From Billgrantia tianxiuensis (GTDB lineage Bacteria > Pseudomonadota > Gammaproteobacteria > Pseudomonadales > Halomonadaceae), in the NCBI RefSeq assembly GCF_009834345.1, contig NZ_CP035042.1, forward strand, positions 3,038,001 through 3,102,000: a stretch of DNA of 64,000 nt, given 5' to 3'. The position numbers and the translations under genes were made by a program. Of this stretch, positions 38,188 through 50,045 are shown in pieces; position 1 is the stretch's first letter; each line of letters starts with the position of its first letter. The notes below the pieces were generated by a model. That model saw only the letters and a list, made by a program, of their open reading frames with translations, was not told the origin of the DNA and ran no database searches.

Positions 38188-38841
38188 TCAGACCTGAGCG
38201 GTATCGCGGAACAGCCACGGCCGGGCCTGGCGATGCCTCTTCTCGAAGGCGCGAATGGCGTCCTCGTCCTGCAGCGTGATGCCGATGTCGTCGAGCCCTT
38301 CGAGCAGACAGTGCTTGCGGAAGGCGTCGACCTCGAACTCGAGGATCTCGCCCGCGGGGGTGATCACCCGCTGGTTCTCGAGGTCCACGTCGAGGCGATA
38401 GCCTTCGCTGGCTTCCACCTCGCGGAACAGGCGATCCACGGTCTCTTCCGGCAGCGTGATCAACAGCAGGCCGTTCTTGAAGGCGTTATTGTAGAAGATG
38501 TCGGCAAAGCTCGGCGCGATCACCACGCGAAAGCCAAAGTCCTCCAGTGCCCAAGGCGCATGCTCGCGGGAGCTGCCGCAGCCGAAGTTGCGCCGCGCGA
38601 GCAGCACGCTCGCGCCCTGATAGCGCGGCTGGTTGAGCACGAAATCTGGGTTGAGCGGACGCTGGGAAACGTCCTGACCGGGCTGCCCCTCGTCGAGGTA
38701 GCGCAGCTCGTCGAACAGGTTGACGCCGAAGCCGGTGCGCTTGATCGACTTCAGGAACTGCTTGGGAATGATCAGGTCGGTATCGACGTTGGCCCGATCG
38801 AGCGGTGCGACGAGCCCTTCGGTGCGTTCGAATTTCCTCAT
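38188..38841 (-). CDS. leuD: 3-isopropylmalate dehydratase small subunit
   Basis: Pairs with LeuC to isomerise isopropylmalate. 217 residues; swivelling aconitase domain with [15 protein letters not shown] near the start and the substrate loop [13 protein letters not shown] in the middle. GAGG lies eight bases before ATG 38841, 3 bases after the leuC stop. Nothing unusual. Confidence 0.96.
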   Translation of the reverse strand: MRKFERTEGLVAPLDRANVDTDLIIPKQFLKSIKRTGFGVNLFDELRYLDEGQPGQDVSQRPLNPDFVLNQPRYQGASVLLARRNFGCGSSREHAPWALEDFGFRVVIAPSFADIFYNNAFKNGLLLITLPEETVDRLFREVEASEGYRLDVDLENQRVITPAGEILEFEVDAFRKHCLLEGLDDIGITLQDEDAIRAFEKRHRQARPWLFRDTAQV

Positions 38842-38844
38842 GGC

Positions 38845-40290
38845 TCAGGCCTCCTCTGCAACGGGCTGGGCGTCGAGACGACGCACATCAACGAAGTGGC
38901 CGGCAATGGCGGCGGCCGCAGCCATGGCCGGGCTGACCAGGTGGGTGCGTCCACCGTAACCCTGGCGTCCCTCGAAGTTACGGTTCGAGGTGGAAGCGCA
39001 GTGCTCGCCGGCACCGAGCTTGTCGGCGTTCATTGCCAGACACATGGAGCAGCCCGGCTCGCGCCATTCGAAACCTGCCTCGATGAAGATCTTGTCGAGC
39101 CCCTCGGCTTCGGCCTGGCGCTTCACCAGGCCGGAGCCCGGCACCACCATGGCGAGCTTGATGGAGTCGGCTACCTTCTTGCCGCGCGCCACCTTGGCCG
39201 CCTCGCGCAGGTCCTCGATGCGCGAGTTGGTGCACGAGCCGATGAACACCTTGTCGAGCTTGATCTCGGTGATCTTCTGCTTGGGCGCGAGCCCCATGTA
39301 CTCCAGTGCACGGGTGTAGCCGCGCTTGACGGTGTCATCGTTCTGCTCGGCCGGGTCGGGCACTTCGCCGGAGATGCCGGTGACCATTTCGGGGCTGGTG
39401 CCCCAGCTCACCTGGGGCTCGATCTCGGCGGCATCCAATGTGACCACCTTGTCGAACCGTGCATCCGCATCGGACACCAGGTTGCGCCAGTCCGCCACGG
39501 CGGCCTGCCACTGCTCGCCCTTCGGGGCGAAGGGGCGCTCGGCGAGGTACTCGATAGTGGTGTCATCCACCGCGATCAGGCCGACCCGGGCGCCGGCCTC
39601 GATGGCCATGTTGCACACCGTCATGCGTCCCTCCATGGAGAGGTCGCGAATGGCGCTGCCGGCGAACTCGATGGCATAGCCGGTACCGCCGGCGGTACCG
39701 ATCTTGCCGATGATGGCCAGCACTACATCCTTGGCGGTAACGCCAGTGCCGAGCTTGCCCTCGACACGCACCTGCATGTTCTTCATCTTCTGCGCCAGCA
39801 GGCACTGGGTGGCAAGCACGTGCTCCACCTCGGAGGTACCGATGCCGTGGGCCAACGCGGCGAAGGCGCCATGGGTGGCGGTGTGGGAGTCGCCGCAAAC
39901 CACGGTCATGCCCGGCAGGGTGGCGCCCTGCTCCGGCCCCACCACATGCACGATGCCCTGGCGCGGGTCGTTGATCTTGAACTCTTCGATGCCGAACTCG
40001 ACGCAGTTGTCGTCAAGCGTCTGCACCTGGATCAGCGACACCGGATCCTTGATGCCGGCGTTGCCCTCGGCACGCTCCTTCACGGTGGTCGGCACGTTGT
40101 GGTCCGGCGTGGCCAGGTTGGCGTCGAGACGCCACGGCTTGCGCCCGGCCAGGCGCAGCCCCTCGAAGGCCTGCGGCGAGGTCACTTCGTGCAGCAACTG
40201 GCGGTCGATGTAGATCAATGCGGTGCCGTCGTCGCGCTCCTTCACCAGGTGCTGCGACCACAGCTTGTCGTAAAGCGTCTGGCCTGCCAT
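38845..40290 (-). CDS. leuC: 3-isopropylmalate dehydratase large subunit
   Basis: Fe-S aconitase-family subunit. 481 residues. The cluster cysteines lie in FIGSCTNSR and in CSMCLAMN, and [13 protein letters not shown] is the substrate motif. GGGAG lies six bases before ATG 40290. First gene of leuCDB, divergent from a LysR regulator that may control it. The 398-bp space holds another copy of the structured repeat. Confidence 0.96.
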   Translation of the reverse strand: MAGQTLYDKLWSQHLVKERDDGTALIYIDRQLLHEVTSPQAFEGLRLAGRKPWRLDANLATPDHNVPTTVKERAEGNAGIKDPVSLIQVQTLDDNCVEFGIEEFKINDPRQGIVHVVGPEQGATLPGMTVVCGDSHTATHGAFAALAHGIGTSEVEHVLATQCLLAQKMKNMQVRVEGKLGTGVTAKDVVLAIIGKIGTAGGTGYAIEFAGSAIRDLSMEGRMTVCNMAIEAGARVGLIAVDDTTIEYLAERPFAPKGEQWQAAVADWRNLVSDADARFDKVVTLDAAEIEPQVSWGTSPEMVTGISGEVPDPAEQNDDTVKRGYTRALEYMGLAPKQKITEIKLDKVFIGSCTNSRIEDLREAAKVARGKKVADSIKLAMVVPGSGLVKRQAEAEGLDKIFIEAGFEWREPGCSMCLAMNADKLGAGEHCASTSNRNFEGRQGYGGRTHLVSPAMAAAAAIAGHFVDVRRLDAQPVAEEA

Positions 40291-40361
40291 ATCGTTCTCC
40301 CGGGCTCTATGGCCCTTTTCTCATGCGGTCGGTCCCGAGTTGCCCCAGCACCGCGGCTTTA

Positions 40362-40478
40362 CCGGCAACAGACCTGCGAGGAGGCGCTGTGAATACTTCC
40401 CTGTACGCTACCGATGCCCTGCTTCGCTCTCGCATCCTGCTCCGCTTGCAGGACCGGTGCTGGCCATCCATGGCCAGC
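40362..40478 (+). repeat. Structured intergenic repeat, copy B
   Basis: Conserved block GCGAGGAGGCGCTGTGAA (within 40362-40412), then about 46 bp not found in copy A, then the inverted repeat GCTGGCCAT-CC-ATGGCCAGC at 40459-40478, which has the same CCATCCATGG centre as copy A. Located between leuC and the LysR gene, in the opposite orientation to copy A. Confidence 0.7.
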
Positions 40479-40656
40479 CCGTTCGGAGCAATGCTCCTCA
40501 CCCATGGCATCGGACCTCCTCTTCGGCCTGTTCCCGGCGCCGCTCACGTTGCAGCAGCCGCCAAGCTTATCCGTACTGGTGATTCACGCTTGGCTCTCTT
40601 TGGTGTCATCAAGTCTTGCGCGGCTCGCCCATAAAAGCAATTCATGTTATTTATTC

Positions 40657-40670
40657 ATTGGATTCCCAAT
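40657..40670 (+). promoter_or_regulatory. Possible LysR-type binding palindrome
   Basis: ATTGG-ATTC-CCAAT, an interrupted palindrome 19 bases before the LysR start in AT-rich sequence. LysR regulators commonly bind such sites near their own divergent promoter. Weak evidence on its own. Confidence 0.35.
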
Positions 40671-40688
40671 AGGAATACAAGCGATACG

Positions 40689-41579
40689 ATGGACACCCAA
40701 AGCCTGCAAGCCTTCCTCGCCGTGGCCGACAGCGGCAGCTTCTCCCGCGCCGCCGAGCACCTGCACCTGACCCAGCCGGCGGTTTCCAAGCGCATCGCCA
40801 CCCTGGAAGACCAGATCGGCGCGCGGCTGTTCGACCGCATCGGCCGCCGCGTCACCCTCACCGAGGCGGGCCGGGTGCTGCTGCCCCGCGCCCGGCAAAT
40901 CCTCGTCATGGTAGACGACAGCCGCCGCGCGCTGACCAATCTCGAAGGTCAGGTGGCCGGCAGCCTGACCCTCGCCACCAGCCATCACATCGGCCTGCAT
41001 CGCCTGCCGCCGCTGCTCAAGAGCTATACCCAGGCCCACCCTGAGGTACGCATGGACCTGCGCTTTCTCGACTCGGAGCTGGCCTATCAGGGGGTACTGG
41101 ACGGCGAATTGGAGCTGGCCGTGGTCACCTTGGCCCCCCACCCCGACCCGCAGCTCGAGGTGGTACCGGTATGGGACGACCGGATGTGCTTCGTCTGCGC
41201 CCATGATCATCCGCTGGTCGGCCATGGGCGGCTGACGCTGCATGAACTGTGTGCCTTCGATGCCGTACTGCCCGGTCCCATGACCTTCACCCGCACGTTG
41301 ATCGAATCGCGCTTTGCCGCTGCCGGCCTCGAGCTGCCGGTAGCTCTCTCCACCAACTATCTCGAAACCCTCAAGATGATGACCGCCATCGGCCTGGGCT
41401 GGAGCCTGCTGCCGGAGCGAATGGTAGTAGGCGAGCTCCACGAACTCGACGTGGAGCATCCGACCATCACCCGCTCACTGGGTTATCTGGTGCACCGCAG
41501 CCGTACGCTTTCCAATGCCGCACGGGCGATGCTGGCGCTGCTGGAGGAGGCGCGTGACGCGGCGAGTCGCCGAACATGA
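40689..41579 (+). CDS. LysR family transcriptional regulator
   Basis: 296 residues from ATG 40689. The N-terminal winged helix is canonical (LQAFLAVADSGSFSRAAEHL then LTQPAVSKRIATLE), followed by the periplasmic-binding-protein-like effector domain. Divergent from leuCDB, a placement common in pseudomonads and Halomonas, so control of leucine genes is plausible but unproven. The ribosome site is weak. It is followed after 58 bp by a membrane protein gene in the same direction. Confidence 0.88.
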   Translation: MDTQSLQAFLAVADSGSFSRAAEHLHLTQPAVSKRIATLEDQIGARLFDRIGRRVTLTEAGRVLLPRARQILVMVDDSRRALTNLEGQVAGSLTLATSHHIGLHRLPPLLKSYTQAHPEVRMDLRFLDSELAYQGVLDGELELAVVTLAPHPDPQLEVVPVWDDRMCFVCAHDHPLVGHGRLTLHELCAFDAVLPGPMTFTRTLIESRFAAAGLELPVALSTNYLETLKMMTAIGLGWSLLPERMVVGELHELDVEHPTITRSLGYLVHRSRTLSNAARAMLALLEEARDAASRRT

Positions 41580-41637
41580 GAAAACATTGTTAGACTGCTC
41601 ACAATCAGACCGACTCCACCTGGAGCCCTACACCACC

Positions 41638-42966
41638 GTGTCCTCTCCCGACTCTCCTGCCACATCGACGCGCCATGCCCTGGCGGGCGTGTTGATCCTG
41701 CTTGGGCTGGTGCAGCAAATCCTCGGTTTTACCGGGGCGCTACCTTTTCCGCACGGGGTCGGCTACGCCCTGTGGCTGGCCACGCTGCTACTGTGGCGTG
41801 ATATTCCCCGGCGAACCCGTTGGCAGGCCGGAGCATTGGCAATCATCGGTCTCGCCCTGCTGGTGATCGCACGCTGGCACTATGGTGCGCAGATTGCCTG
41901 GCCAGCCGTCACCAGCGGTAACACCTACGTGGCGGCCATGCTGGTAGGGGTCAGCTTCATCGGGCTGATCGGCAACCGCAGCGGCAGGACGCGACCGCTC
42001 GGCCGCCCGATAACGGGGCGCCGGGGCACCCTGGGTACCTGGCTCGGCGTCCATCTGCTCGGCACCATTCTCAATCTTTCGACGGTGTTCATGATCGGCG
42101 ACCGCCTGGCCCGTCGCGGCCCGCTAACCACGCCCCAACTGCTGGCACTGAACCGAGGACTCTCCAGCGCCGCGCTGTGGTCGCCCTTCTTCGCCTCCAT
42201 GGGCGTGGTGATGACCCTGGCCCCGGGCATGGAATACTCCCGCATCCTTGCAGTGGGGCTGCCGCTGGCACTGCTCAGCGGTCTCCTGACGACACTAGAA
42301 CTGTCGCGGCGCTTCGACTTGGCCGAGGTGTCAGGTTTCTCGCTCTCGCCGCGTAGCCTGCTGATGCCGGTATCGATGGCCATTCTGGTGATGCTGTTTC
42401 ACTTTCAGCTCACGCCTCGGCTCGGCATCGTCAGCATCATCACGTTTCTGCTGCCGGCGGTGGCACTGGCCAGCAACCTCCCGGCCGGGCCGCGCTGGAC
42501 CCTGCACCGTGTGCGCCAGCACACGCTGACGCGCCTGCCGGCGATGCGCGGCGAGATTGCCCTGTTCCTCTCGGCAGGTTTGCTGACCCTGGGACTTTCC
42601 ACCTTCGTCGCCGCCGCGACGGGAAGTGAATGGCGGCTGTTCTCTCACTTCGGCTCGGCCCAGGCCGTGACCAGCTTTCTCGCCATCGTCGTCAGCGCCG
42701 TAGCCGGGCTGCATCCGATCATCGGCGTCTCGGTGCTGGCCTCGATGCTGGACCTGCGTGGCAGCGAGCAGACACTGTTCGCCTTTACCGCCCTGGCCTC
42801 CTGGGCGGTGGGCACATCGGTGGGGCCGCTGTCGGGAATCAATCTTTCGCTGCAGGGTCGCTACGGCGTCAGCGGCTATCGCATGATGCGTCACAACGTG
42901 GGGTACGCCCTGCTGCTCAGCGGCCTGGTGGTGGTGGCCATACTCACGCTCGATGCCTGGTTGTAA
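41638..42966 (+). CDS. Polytopic membrane protein of unknown function
   Basis: About 442 residues from GTG 41638, with 11-12 hydrophobic segments. Motifs such as LLGTILNLSTVFMIGDRL and SAALWSPFFASMGVVM hint at the ion-transporter superfamily (arsenite/citrate/dicarboxylate permeases), but I cannot assign a family. GGAG lies 12 bases upstream, rather far. Possibly co-transcribed with the LysR gene. Its stop lies four bases from the end of the convergent zinc-ribbon gene. Confidence 0.6.
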   Translation: MSSPDSPATSTRHALAGVLILLGLVQQILGFTGALPFPHGVGYALWLATLLLWRDIPRRTRWQAGALAIIGLALLVIARWHYGAQIAWPAVTSGNTYVAAMLVGVSFIGLIGNRSGRTRPLGRPITGRRGTLGTWLGVHLLGTILNLSTVFMIGDRLARRGPLTTPQLLALNRGLSSAALWSPFFASMGVVMTLAPGMEYSRILAVGLPLALLSGLLTTLELSRRFDLAEVSGFSLSPRSLLMPVSMAILVMLFHFQLTPRLGIVSIITFLLPAVALASNLPAGPRWTLHRVRQHTLTRLPAMRGEIALFLSAGLLTLGLSTFVAAATGSEWRLFSHFGSAQAVTSFLAIVVSAVAGLHPIIGVSVLASMLDLRGSEQTLFAFTALASWAVGTSVGPLSGINLSLQGRYGVSGYRMMRHNVGYALLLSGLVVVAILTLDAWL

Positions 42967-42970
42967 AGGC

Positions 42971-43486
42971 TCATTGGGAGATGCGGTAGAAATAGCGATG
43001 GCCGCACTGGTGGCAGGGTTCGATGCGAGTCACACCCTCCAGGTCGACGACCGCATCGCAGTGCACACAGGCCATGCGCCCGGGTGCCGCCACCTCACCC
43101 TCGCAGTAATCGGCCCGGGCCGCCTCCAGGTCTTCGTTGAGTTGAGCATTCTCGACGATGCTGCGGTCGGCGATGGAGAACAGCGAATCCACCACCTTGC
43201 GCGACAACTGGTCGAGGTCGATGCCCAGCCAAGCGGCTACACCGCGCCCACCCGCCCGCAGGTAGCGCCGCATGTCCATCAGGTCGCGCTCGACCCAGGC
43301 ACGCAGCAAGGCGAGTTCATCCTTGGTGAAGTCCTCCAGCTCGGCCTCGAACTCGACCGCCTCATCCAGTTCCCGCTGCAGGTTCTCCCAGGTCAGGTCG
43401 TCGGCGCCCTCACGCAGCCTGGCCAGCATGCGCTCGTAGCCCTCACGCAGCCGATGTTCGCGATGGGAGTCGGGACGTTCGCTCAT
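42971..43486 (-). CDS. Zinc-ribbon protein, YbeL (DUF1451) family
   Basis: 171 residues. An N-terminal helical region rich in Glu and Leu (LREGYERMLARLREGADDL) precedes a C-terminal zinc ribbon with cysteine pairs CVHC and CHQC. ATG 43486 has AGGAG six bases upstream. In E. coli ybeL is also next to leuS, as here. Function unknown; cytosolic. Confidence 0.82.
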   Translation of the reverse strand: MSERPDSHREHRLREGYERMLARLREGADDLTWENLQRELDEAVEFEAELEDFTKDELALLRAWVERDLMDMRRYLRAGGRGVAAWLGIDLDQLSRKVVDSLFSIADRSIVENAQLNEDLEAARADYCEGEVAAPGRMACVHCDAVVDLEGVTRIEPCHQCGHRYFYRISQ

Positions 43487-43568
43487 GGTCATCTCCTCGA
43501 AGCGGTTTTCGGCATGGACCGGGCATGGCCGGGCCTGCCCTACTGGGGTATCCTTGGTTACCATTTAG

Positions 43569-46277
<2,709 letters not shown>

Positions 46278-46299
46278 CGCAGACCGAACGGGAGCCCTC

Positions 46300-46794
46300 A
46301 TGCAGCGACGCGAATTTCTCAACCTTGCCATGGCCGCCGGAGCGGCCATGGCACTGACCGGCTGCGGCTTTCGCCTGCGCGGCTTCGATACGCCGGGACT
46401 GGCCCTGGAAGAACTCGCTCTGGCGGGAGATGACAGTGAACTGGCCCGCCTGGTGGAAGAGCGCCTGGTGGCAGTCGGTACCCAGGTGCACGACAACGCC
46501 CCACTGGTGCTCAACCTCGGCCCGGAGACCTTCCGTGAGCGCCAGCTGAGCGTTCTCGACAGCGGCCCGCAGGAGCGGGAAATGTCGCTCACGGTGCCCT
46601 TCTCGGTACAACGGCGTAGCGACGGTGCCTATCGGCTCTCCGAACAGCGCCTCGAGGTATCGACCCGTTTCACCGTCAGCGACGACAACCTGCTGGCCCA
46701 GGACGAACTCCGCGAGGAAGCACGCCAGGAGCTGCGCCAGGAGGCCCAGCGTCGTTTGTTCGAGCGTCTGCGCTCACTGACCGACGGCTCGTGA
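46300..46794 (+). CDS. lptE: LPS-assembly lipoprotein LptE
   Basis: Outer-membrane lipoprotein that plugs the LptD barrel and helps insert LPS. 164 residues. The signal peptide ends in the lipobox LTGC (Cys21), followed by GFRLRG, the LptE hallmark. The rest is a two-layer alpha/beta fold, ending DELREEARQELRQEAQRRL. GGGAG is five bases before the ATG, 22 bases after leuS. Confidence 0.93.
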   Translation: MQRREFLNLAMAAGAAMALTGCGFRLRGFDTPGLALEELALAGDDSELARLVEERLVAVGTQVHDNAPLVLNLGPETFRERQLSVLDSGPQEREMSLTVPFSVQRRSDGAYRLSEQRLEVSTRFTVSDDNLLAQDELREEARQELRQEAQRRLFERLRSLTDGS

Positions 46795-46873
46795 AAACGC
46801 GCTCCCGTGATCTCAATCGTGCGAGTTTTATCCAGCAGGCACTCCATTCAGATAGGTTCATGAAGGCACTCTC

Positions 46874-47932
46874 ATGAAGGTCTTTGCCGACAAGCTGCCG
46901 GAAGCGCTGGCCAAGAAACTGCCCCCGGTGGTGATCGTGGCCGGCGAGGAGCCGCTGCAGCACATGGAAGCCTGCGATGCCGTACGCAGTGCGGCCCGTG
47001 AGAGGGGCATCGAAGAGCGGGACATTCTTCATGTGGAAGCCAACTTCGCCTGGGGGCGACTGCGCGAGGCGGCCGCCAGCCTGTCGCTGTTCGCCTCGAG
47101 CAAGTTGATCGAGCTGCGCCTGGGCAACCAGAACCTCGGCCAGGAGGGCGCCAAGGCGCTGAAGGAGTACGCCGACGCCCCGGGCAACCGCGACAATGTC
47201 TTGCTCGTCAGCATGGGCAAGCTCGATTACCGCCAGCAGAAGAGCGCCTGGTTCCAGGCGCTCGACAAGCTCGGGTTGTTCGTCCCGGTGTGGCCGGTGG
47301 ACGTGGCGCGACTTGGCTTCTGGCTACGCGACCGCGCCGAGCGCCACGGTCTGACACTCGACCTGGATGCCGCCCGGCTGCTCGGCGAGCGCACCGAAGG
47401 CAACCTCCTCGCGGCCGACCAGGAGCTGCAGAAGCTGGCCCTGCTGTTGCCACCCGGCAGCCGCATCGGCCCCAGCCAGATTGCGGGTGGTGTGGAGGAC
47501 AGTGCGCGCTATGACGTCTTCACCCTGACCGATGCCTGCCTCAAGGGCGAACGCGAGCGCGTCTCGCGCATCGTTCACGGCCTGCGTGGCGAAGGCGTCG
47601 AGGCCCCCATCGTGCTGTGGGCGCTGAATCGTGAGCTACGCACCCTGCTGTCGCTGCATCAGCACCTCGATCAGGGCCAGAGCTTCGAACACGCCTGCAA
47701 GGCGCAAAAACCGGCCATCTTCGACAAGCGCCGCCCCGCCTACCAGCAGGCCATCGGCCGTCTGCCCCGTAAACGCCTACACAAGCTGCTGCTGTTTTCC
47801 CAGCGCCTCGACCTCTCGATCAAGGGAGCCGCCAACTTGCCGCTGTGGGAGGGACTGCACGACCTGGCCCTGACGCTGGCCGGTGGCCGCGGCCTGCTTG
47901 CCGAATTGCCTTCTTCCTACCGTGTAGGTTGA
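46874..47932 (+). CDS. holA: DNA polymerase III delta subunit
   Basis: Clamp-loader subunit that opens the beta clamp. 352 residues, usual for HolA. N-terminal PPVVIVAGEEPLQHMEACDAVR, then the AAA-like region with LLVSMGKLDYRQQKSAWF and the C-terminal collar helix QAIGRLPRKRLHKLL. GAAGG lies upstream of ATG 46874. Last gene of the leuS-lptE-holA group. Confidence 0.95.
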   Translation: MKVFADKLPEALAKKLPPVVIVAGEEPLQHMEACDAVRSAARERGIEERDILHVEANFAWGRLREAAASLSLFASSKLIELRLGNQNLGQEGAKALKEYADAPGNRDNVLLVSMGKLDYRQQKSAWFQALDKLGLFVPVWPVDVARLGFWLRDRAERHGLTLDLDAARLLGERTEGNLLAADQELQKLALLLPPGSRIGPSQIAGGVEDSARYDVFTLTDACLKGERERVSRIVHGLRGEGVEAPIVLWALNRELRTLLSLHQHLDQGQSFEHACKAQKPAIFDKRRPAYQQAIGRLPRKRLHKLLLFSQRLDLSIKGAANLPLWEGLHDLALTLAGGRGLLAELPSSYRVG

Positions 47933-48114
47933 GGTGGCCGCCCCCGCTCCGGAATCTCGCATATTGGATTATGCAAGGGCATGAAATTTCACGCGCTTTC
48001 TGCTTATACTTATAAAGCATCGTTGGAGCACGTGGACGACTGCGCTCACTGAACCGGGAGCGCTGGATCATTCAAGAGCCGGAAGCCTTTTCCCAAGAAG
48101 AAGGAATATTGATC

Positions 48115-48507
48115 ATGAAAACTCTCCGCCGCTTTCTCAGTCCCCTGCTGATCCTGGCCCTGGTGCTCGGCAGCGTATCGGTTTCGGCCGCCCCGCTTCC
48201 CACCAGCGAACTGGTCTCCACCCAGGCGGCTCTCTCGGCAGAGCGTGGCGATGCCCACCGGGAGCGCATCAACGAGATCCTGTCCCGGGCCGAGGTCCAG
48301 GAGCAGCTCGTCGCCCAGGGCGTCGACCTGGCCGAAGTCGAAGCCCGCGTGGCCGCACTCTCCGATGAAGAGGCTCGTCAGATGGCCGAGCAGCTCGACC
48401 AGTTGCCCGCCGGCGCCAGTGTCGTCGGCGCCCTGCTGCTCGTCTTCCTCGTCCTGCTGGTCACCGATATCCTGGGTCTGACCAACGTCTTCCCCTTCAC
48501 ACGTTGA
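48115..48507 (+). CDS. PA2779 family membrane/exported protein
   Basis: 130 residues with a Sec signal peptide (LILALVLGSVSVSAA), a helical region (RERINEILSRAEVQEQLVAQG) and one C-terminal membrane helix (VVGALLLVFLVLLVTDILG). This is the pattern of the Pseudomonas PA2779 family, found next to a PA2778-type cysteine peptidase as here. AAGGA lies nine to ten bases before ATG 48115; TTG 48109 is also in frame. The start of the next gene overlaps its stop by one base. Confidence 0.8.
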   Translation: MKTLRRFLSPLLILALVLGSVSVSAAPLPTSELVSTQAALSAERGDAHRERINEILSRAEVQEQLVAQGVDLAEVEARVAALSDEEARQMAEQLDQLPAGASVVGALLLVFLVLLVTDILGLTNVFPFTR

Positions 48508-49469
48508 TGGGAAACGTCATGCAAGGCCGTTTCAAGCCAGTCTGCAAGAACGCCCGCTTAGCGGGCGTTCTTCTATTGAGCCTGTGGCTGCTGATGCTGA
48601 CGGGTTGTGCCGCCACGCCGCGCCTCGCCGAAAGCACCGAGCAAACTCTGCCGCGAGGGGCAATGATCGAAGGCGTACCCTTCCACGCCCAGCGCGAATA
48701 CCAGTGCGGTCCCGCCTCACTGGCCATGGTGCTCAACCACGACGGCGTGGACGTGGCCATGGAACGCCTGATACCACAGGTGTTCATCCCCGGCCGCGAG
48801 GGCAGCGTACAGCCCGAGATGCTCGCCACCGTCAGGCGCCATGGCCGCATCCCCTACGTTCTGAACGACAGTCTCGATGCCCTGCTTACCGAAATCGCCG
48901 CCGGCCATCCGGTGGTGGTCATGCAGAACCTTTCGCTGCCGGCCTGGCCGATGTGGCATTACGCCGTCGCCATCGGCTACGATCTGGAGGCTAGTGAGCT
49001 GATCCTGCACAGCGGTGAGGAAGCGGAACGCATCGAATCGTTTCGCCGCTTCGATGCAACCTGGGCGCGCAGCGATCGCTGGGCCTTCGTCGCATTGTCG
49101 CCCGGCGAACTGCCCAGCGGTGTCAATGAGCAGCGTGCCCTACAGGCCATCTCTGCCTTCGAACAGGTTCAGGGAGCCGGCGCCACGTTGCCCGCCTGGG
49201 AAGCCTTCACGGCGCGCTTTTCCGCTTCCGGCATGGGCCACTTTGCCCTGGGCAACGCCCGCTACGCGACAGGAGATACACCAGGCGCCATCGAGGCATT
49301 TCGTACTTCAGTGGCACACCGAGACGACTTGGGCGTAGCATGGCTGAACCTCGGGTTGGTGCTGCTGGCTCAAGGGGAAACCGACGAGGCCCGCCAGGCA
49401 CTGGGGCGTGCCGCTGAGCTGCCCGGACACTGGCAGCCACGCGCCAGGGAGGCCCTGGAACGGTTGTAG
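48507..49469 (+). CDS. PA2778 family lipoprotein: C39-like peptidase with TPR repeats
   Basis: About 320 residues. Lipobox LTGC follows a hydrophobic helix (LLLSLWLLML). The papain-like C39 domain (about 50-205) has the catalytic Cys in EYQCGPASLAMVLNH and a His in PMWHYAVAIGYD. Two TPR-like repeats follow (GHFALGNARYATGDTPGAIEAF and LGLVLLAQGETDEARQAL). Predicted periplasmic, membrane-anchored peptidase, partner of the preceding gene; its substrate is unknown. The start may instead be ATG 48519. A perfect terminator-like hairpin lies inside its first codons. Confidence 0.82.
   Translation: MGNVMQGRFKPVCKNARLAGVLLLSLWLLMLTGCAATPRLAESTEQTLPRGAMIEGVPFHAQREYQCGPASLAMVLNHDGVDVAMERLIPQVFIPGREGSVQPEMLATVRRHGRIPYVLNDSLDALLTEIAAGHPVVVMQNLSLPAWPMWHYAVAIGYDLEASELILHSGEEAERIESFRRFDATWARSDRWAFVALSPGELPSGVNEQRALQAISAFEQVQGAGATLPAWEAFTARFSASGMGHFALGNARYATGDTPGAIEAFRTSVAHRDDLGVAWLNLGLVLLAQGETDEARQALGRAAELPGHWQPRAREALERL
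48546..48572 (+). terminator. Terminator-like hairpin inside the signal-peptide codons
   Basis: Perfect 12-bp stem AAGAACGCCCGC / GCGGGCGTTCTT with a 3-nt loop, then CTATTG. It lies 39 bases after the PA2779-type stop and within codons about 14-22 of the PA2778-type gene. Could cause partial termination between the two. Confidence 0.65.
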
Positions 49470-49494
49470 CGTTTCGACAGCAAAGGGAGACGGT

Positions 49495-49920
49495 GTGAGC
49501 TACGAGATCGTACTCAAGCGAATCTACAGCCCGAGCGAACCCACCGACGGCGCCCGGGTTCTGGTCGATCGCCTCTGGCCTCGCGGCAAACGTCGCGAGA
49601 GCCTCGATCTAACCGAGTGGTATCGTGATGCATCACCCTCGCCTCTGCTGCGGCGGCAGCTCCACGAGGGCGAGATCAGTCCGGCTGTCTTTGCCGTGCG
49701 CTATCGCGGCGAGCTGCGCGACGATCCGGCGAGTCTCGTACCCTTGATGCGCTATGCCCGCCAGGGCAAGTTGACGCTGCTTTCCGCCGCACGCAACCTG
49801 GAAGAATCCTACCTTCCATTGCTGCAGCAGGCCCTGCTGGAGGCACTGCGAGATGAGGACATGGGGGACCTCGAGCCTGCCTCGCCGCCGTGTTACCGGC
49901 ACCAGTTCAAGGAGGAGTGA
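49495..49920 (+). CDS. DUF488 family protein
   Basis: 141 residues from GTG 49495, with GGGAG five bases upstream. The family motif RVLVDRLWPRGKRRE is near residue 20, with the ARQGKLTLLSAARN stretch later. DUF488 proteins are small cytosolic proteins of unknown function found widely in bacteria and archaea. No catalytic role can be assigned. It ends just before a long bidirectional terminator. Confidence 0.85.
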   Translation: MSYEIVLKRIYSPSEPTDGARVLVDRLWPRGKRRESLDLTEWYRDASPSPLLRRQLHEGEISPAVFAVRYRGELRDDPASLVPLMRYARQGKLTLLSAARNLEESYLPLLQQALLEALRDEDMGDLEPASPPCYRHQFKEE

Positions 49921-49938
49921 GCGTATCTTCTTCTCCCG

Positions 49939-49995
49939 CCATGAACGAAAAAACGCCTGACGGAGCAAGTCCGTCAGGCGTTTTTTCGTTCATGG
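49939..49995. terminator. Bidirectional terminator with 26-bp perfect stem
   Basis: Two 26-base arms (49939-49964 and 49970-49995) match without error around a 5-base loop GCAAG; each arm carries A6 or T6 next to the GC-rich core CGCCTGACGGA. Separates convergent DUF488 and the polysaccharide operon. Confidence 0.93.
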
Positions 49996-50045
49996 CAATG
50001 GCCGGATTCCATTCACCCAGGCAGGAAATCGTCAACCGCCCATGT

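Noticed and set aside
38233..40392. 719-residue plus-strand open frame opposite leuC and leuD
   Set aside because: Antisense of two complete Leu enzymes; His/Leu/Gly-rich composition typical of a reverse reading.
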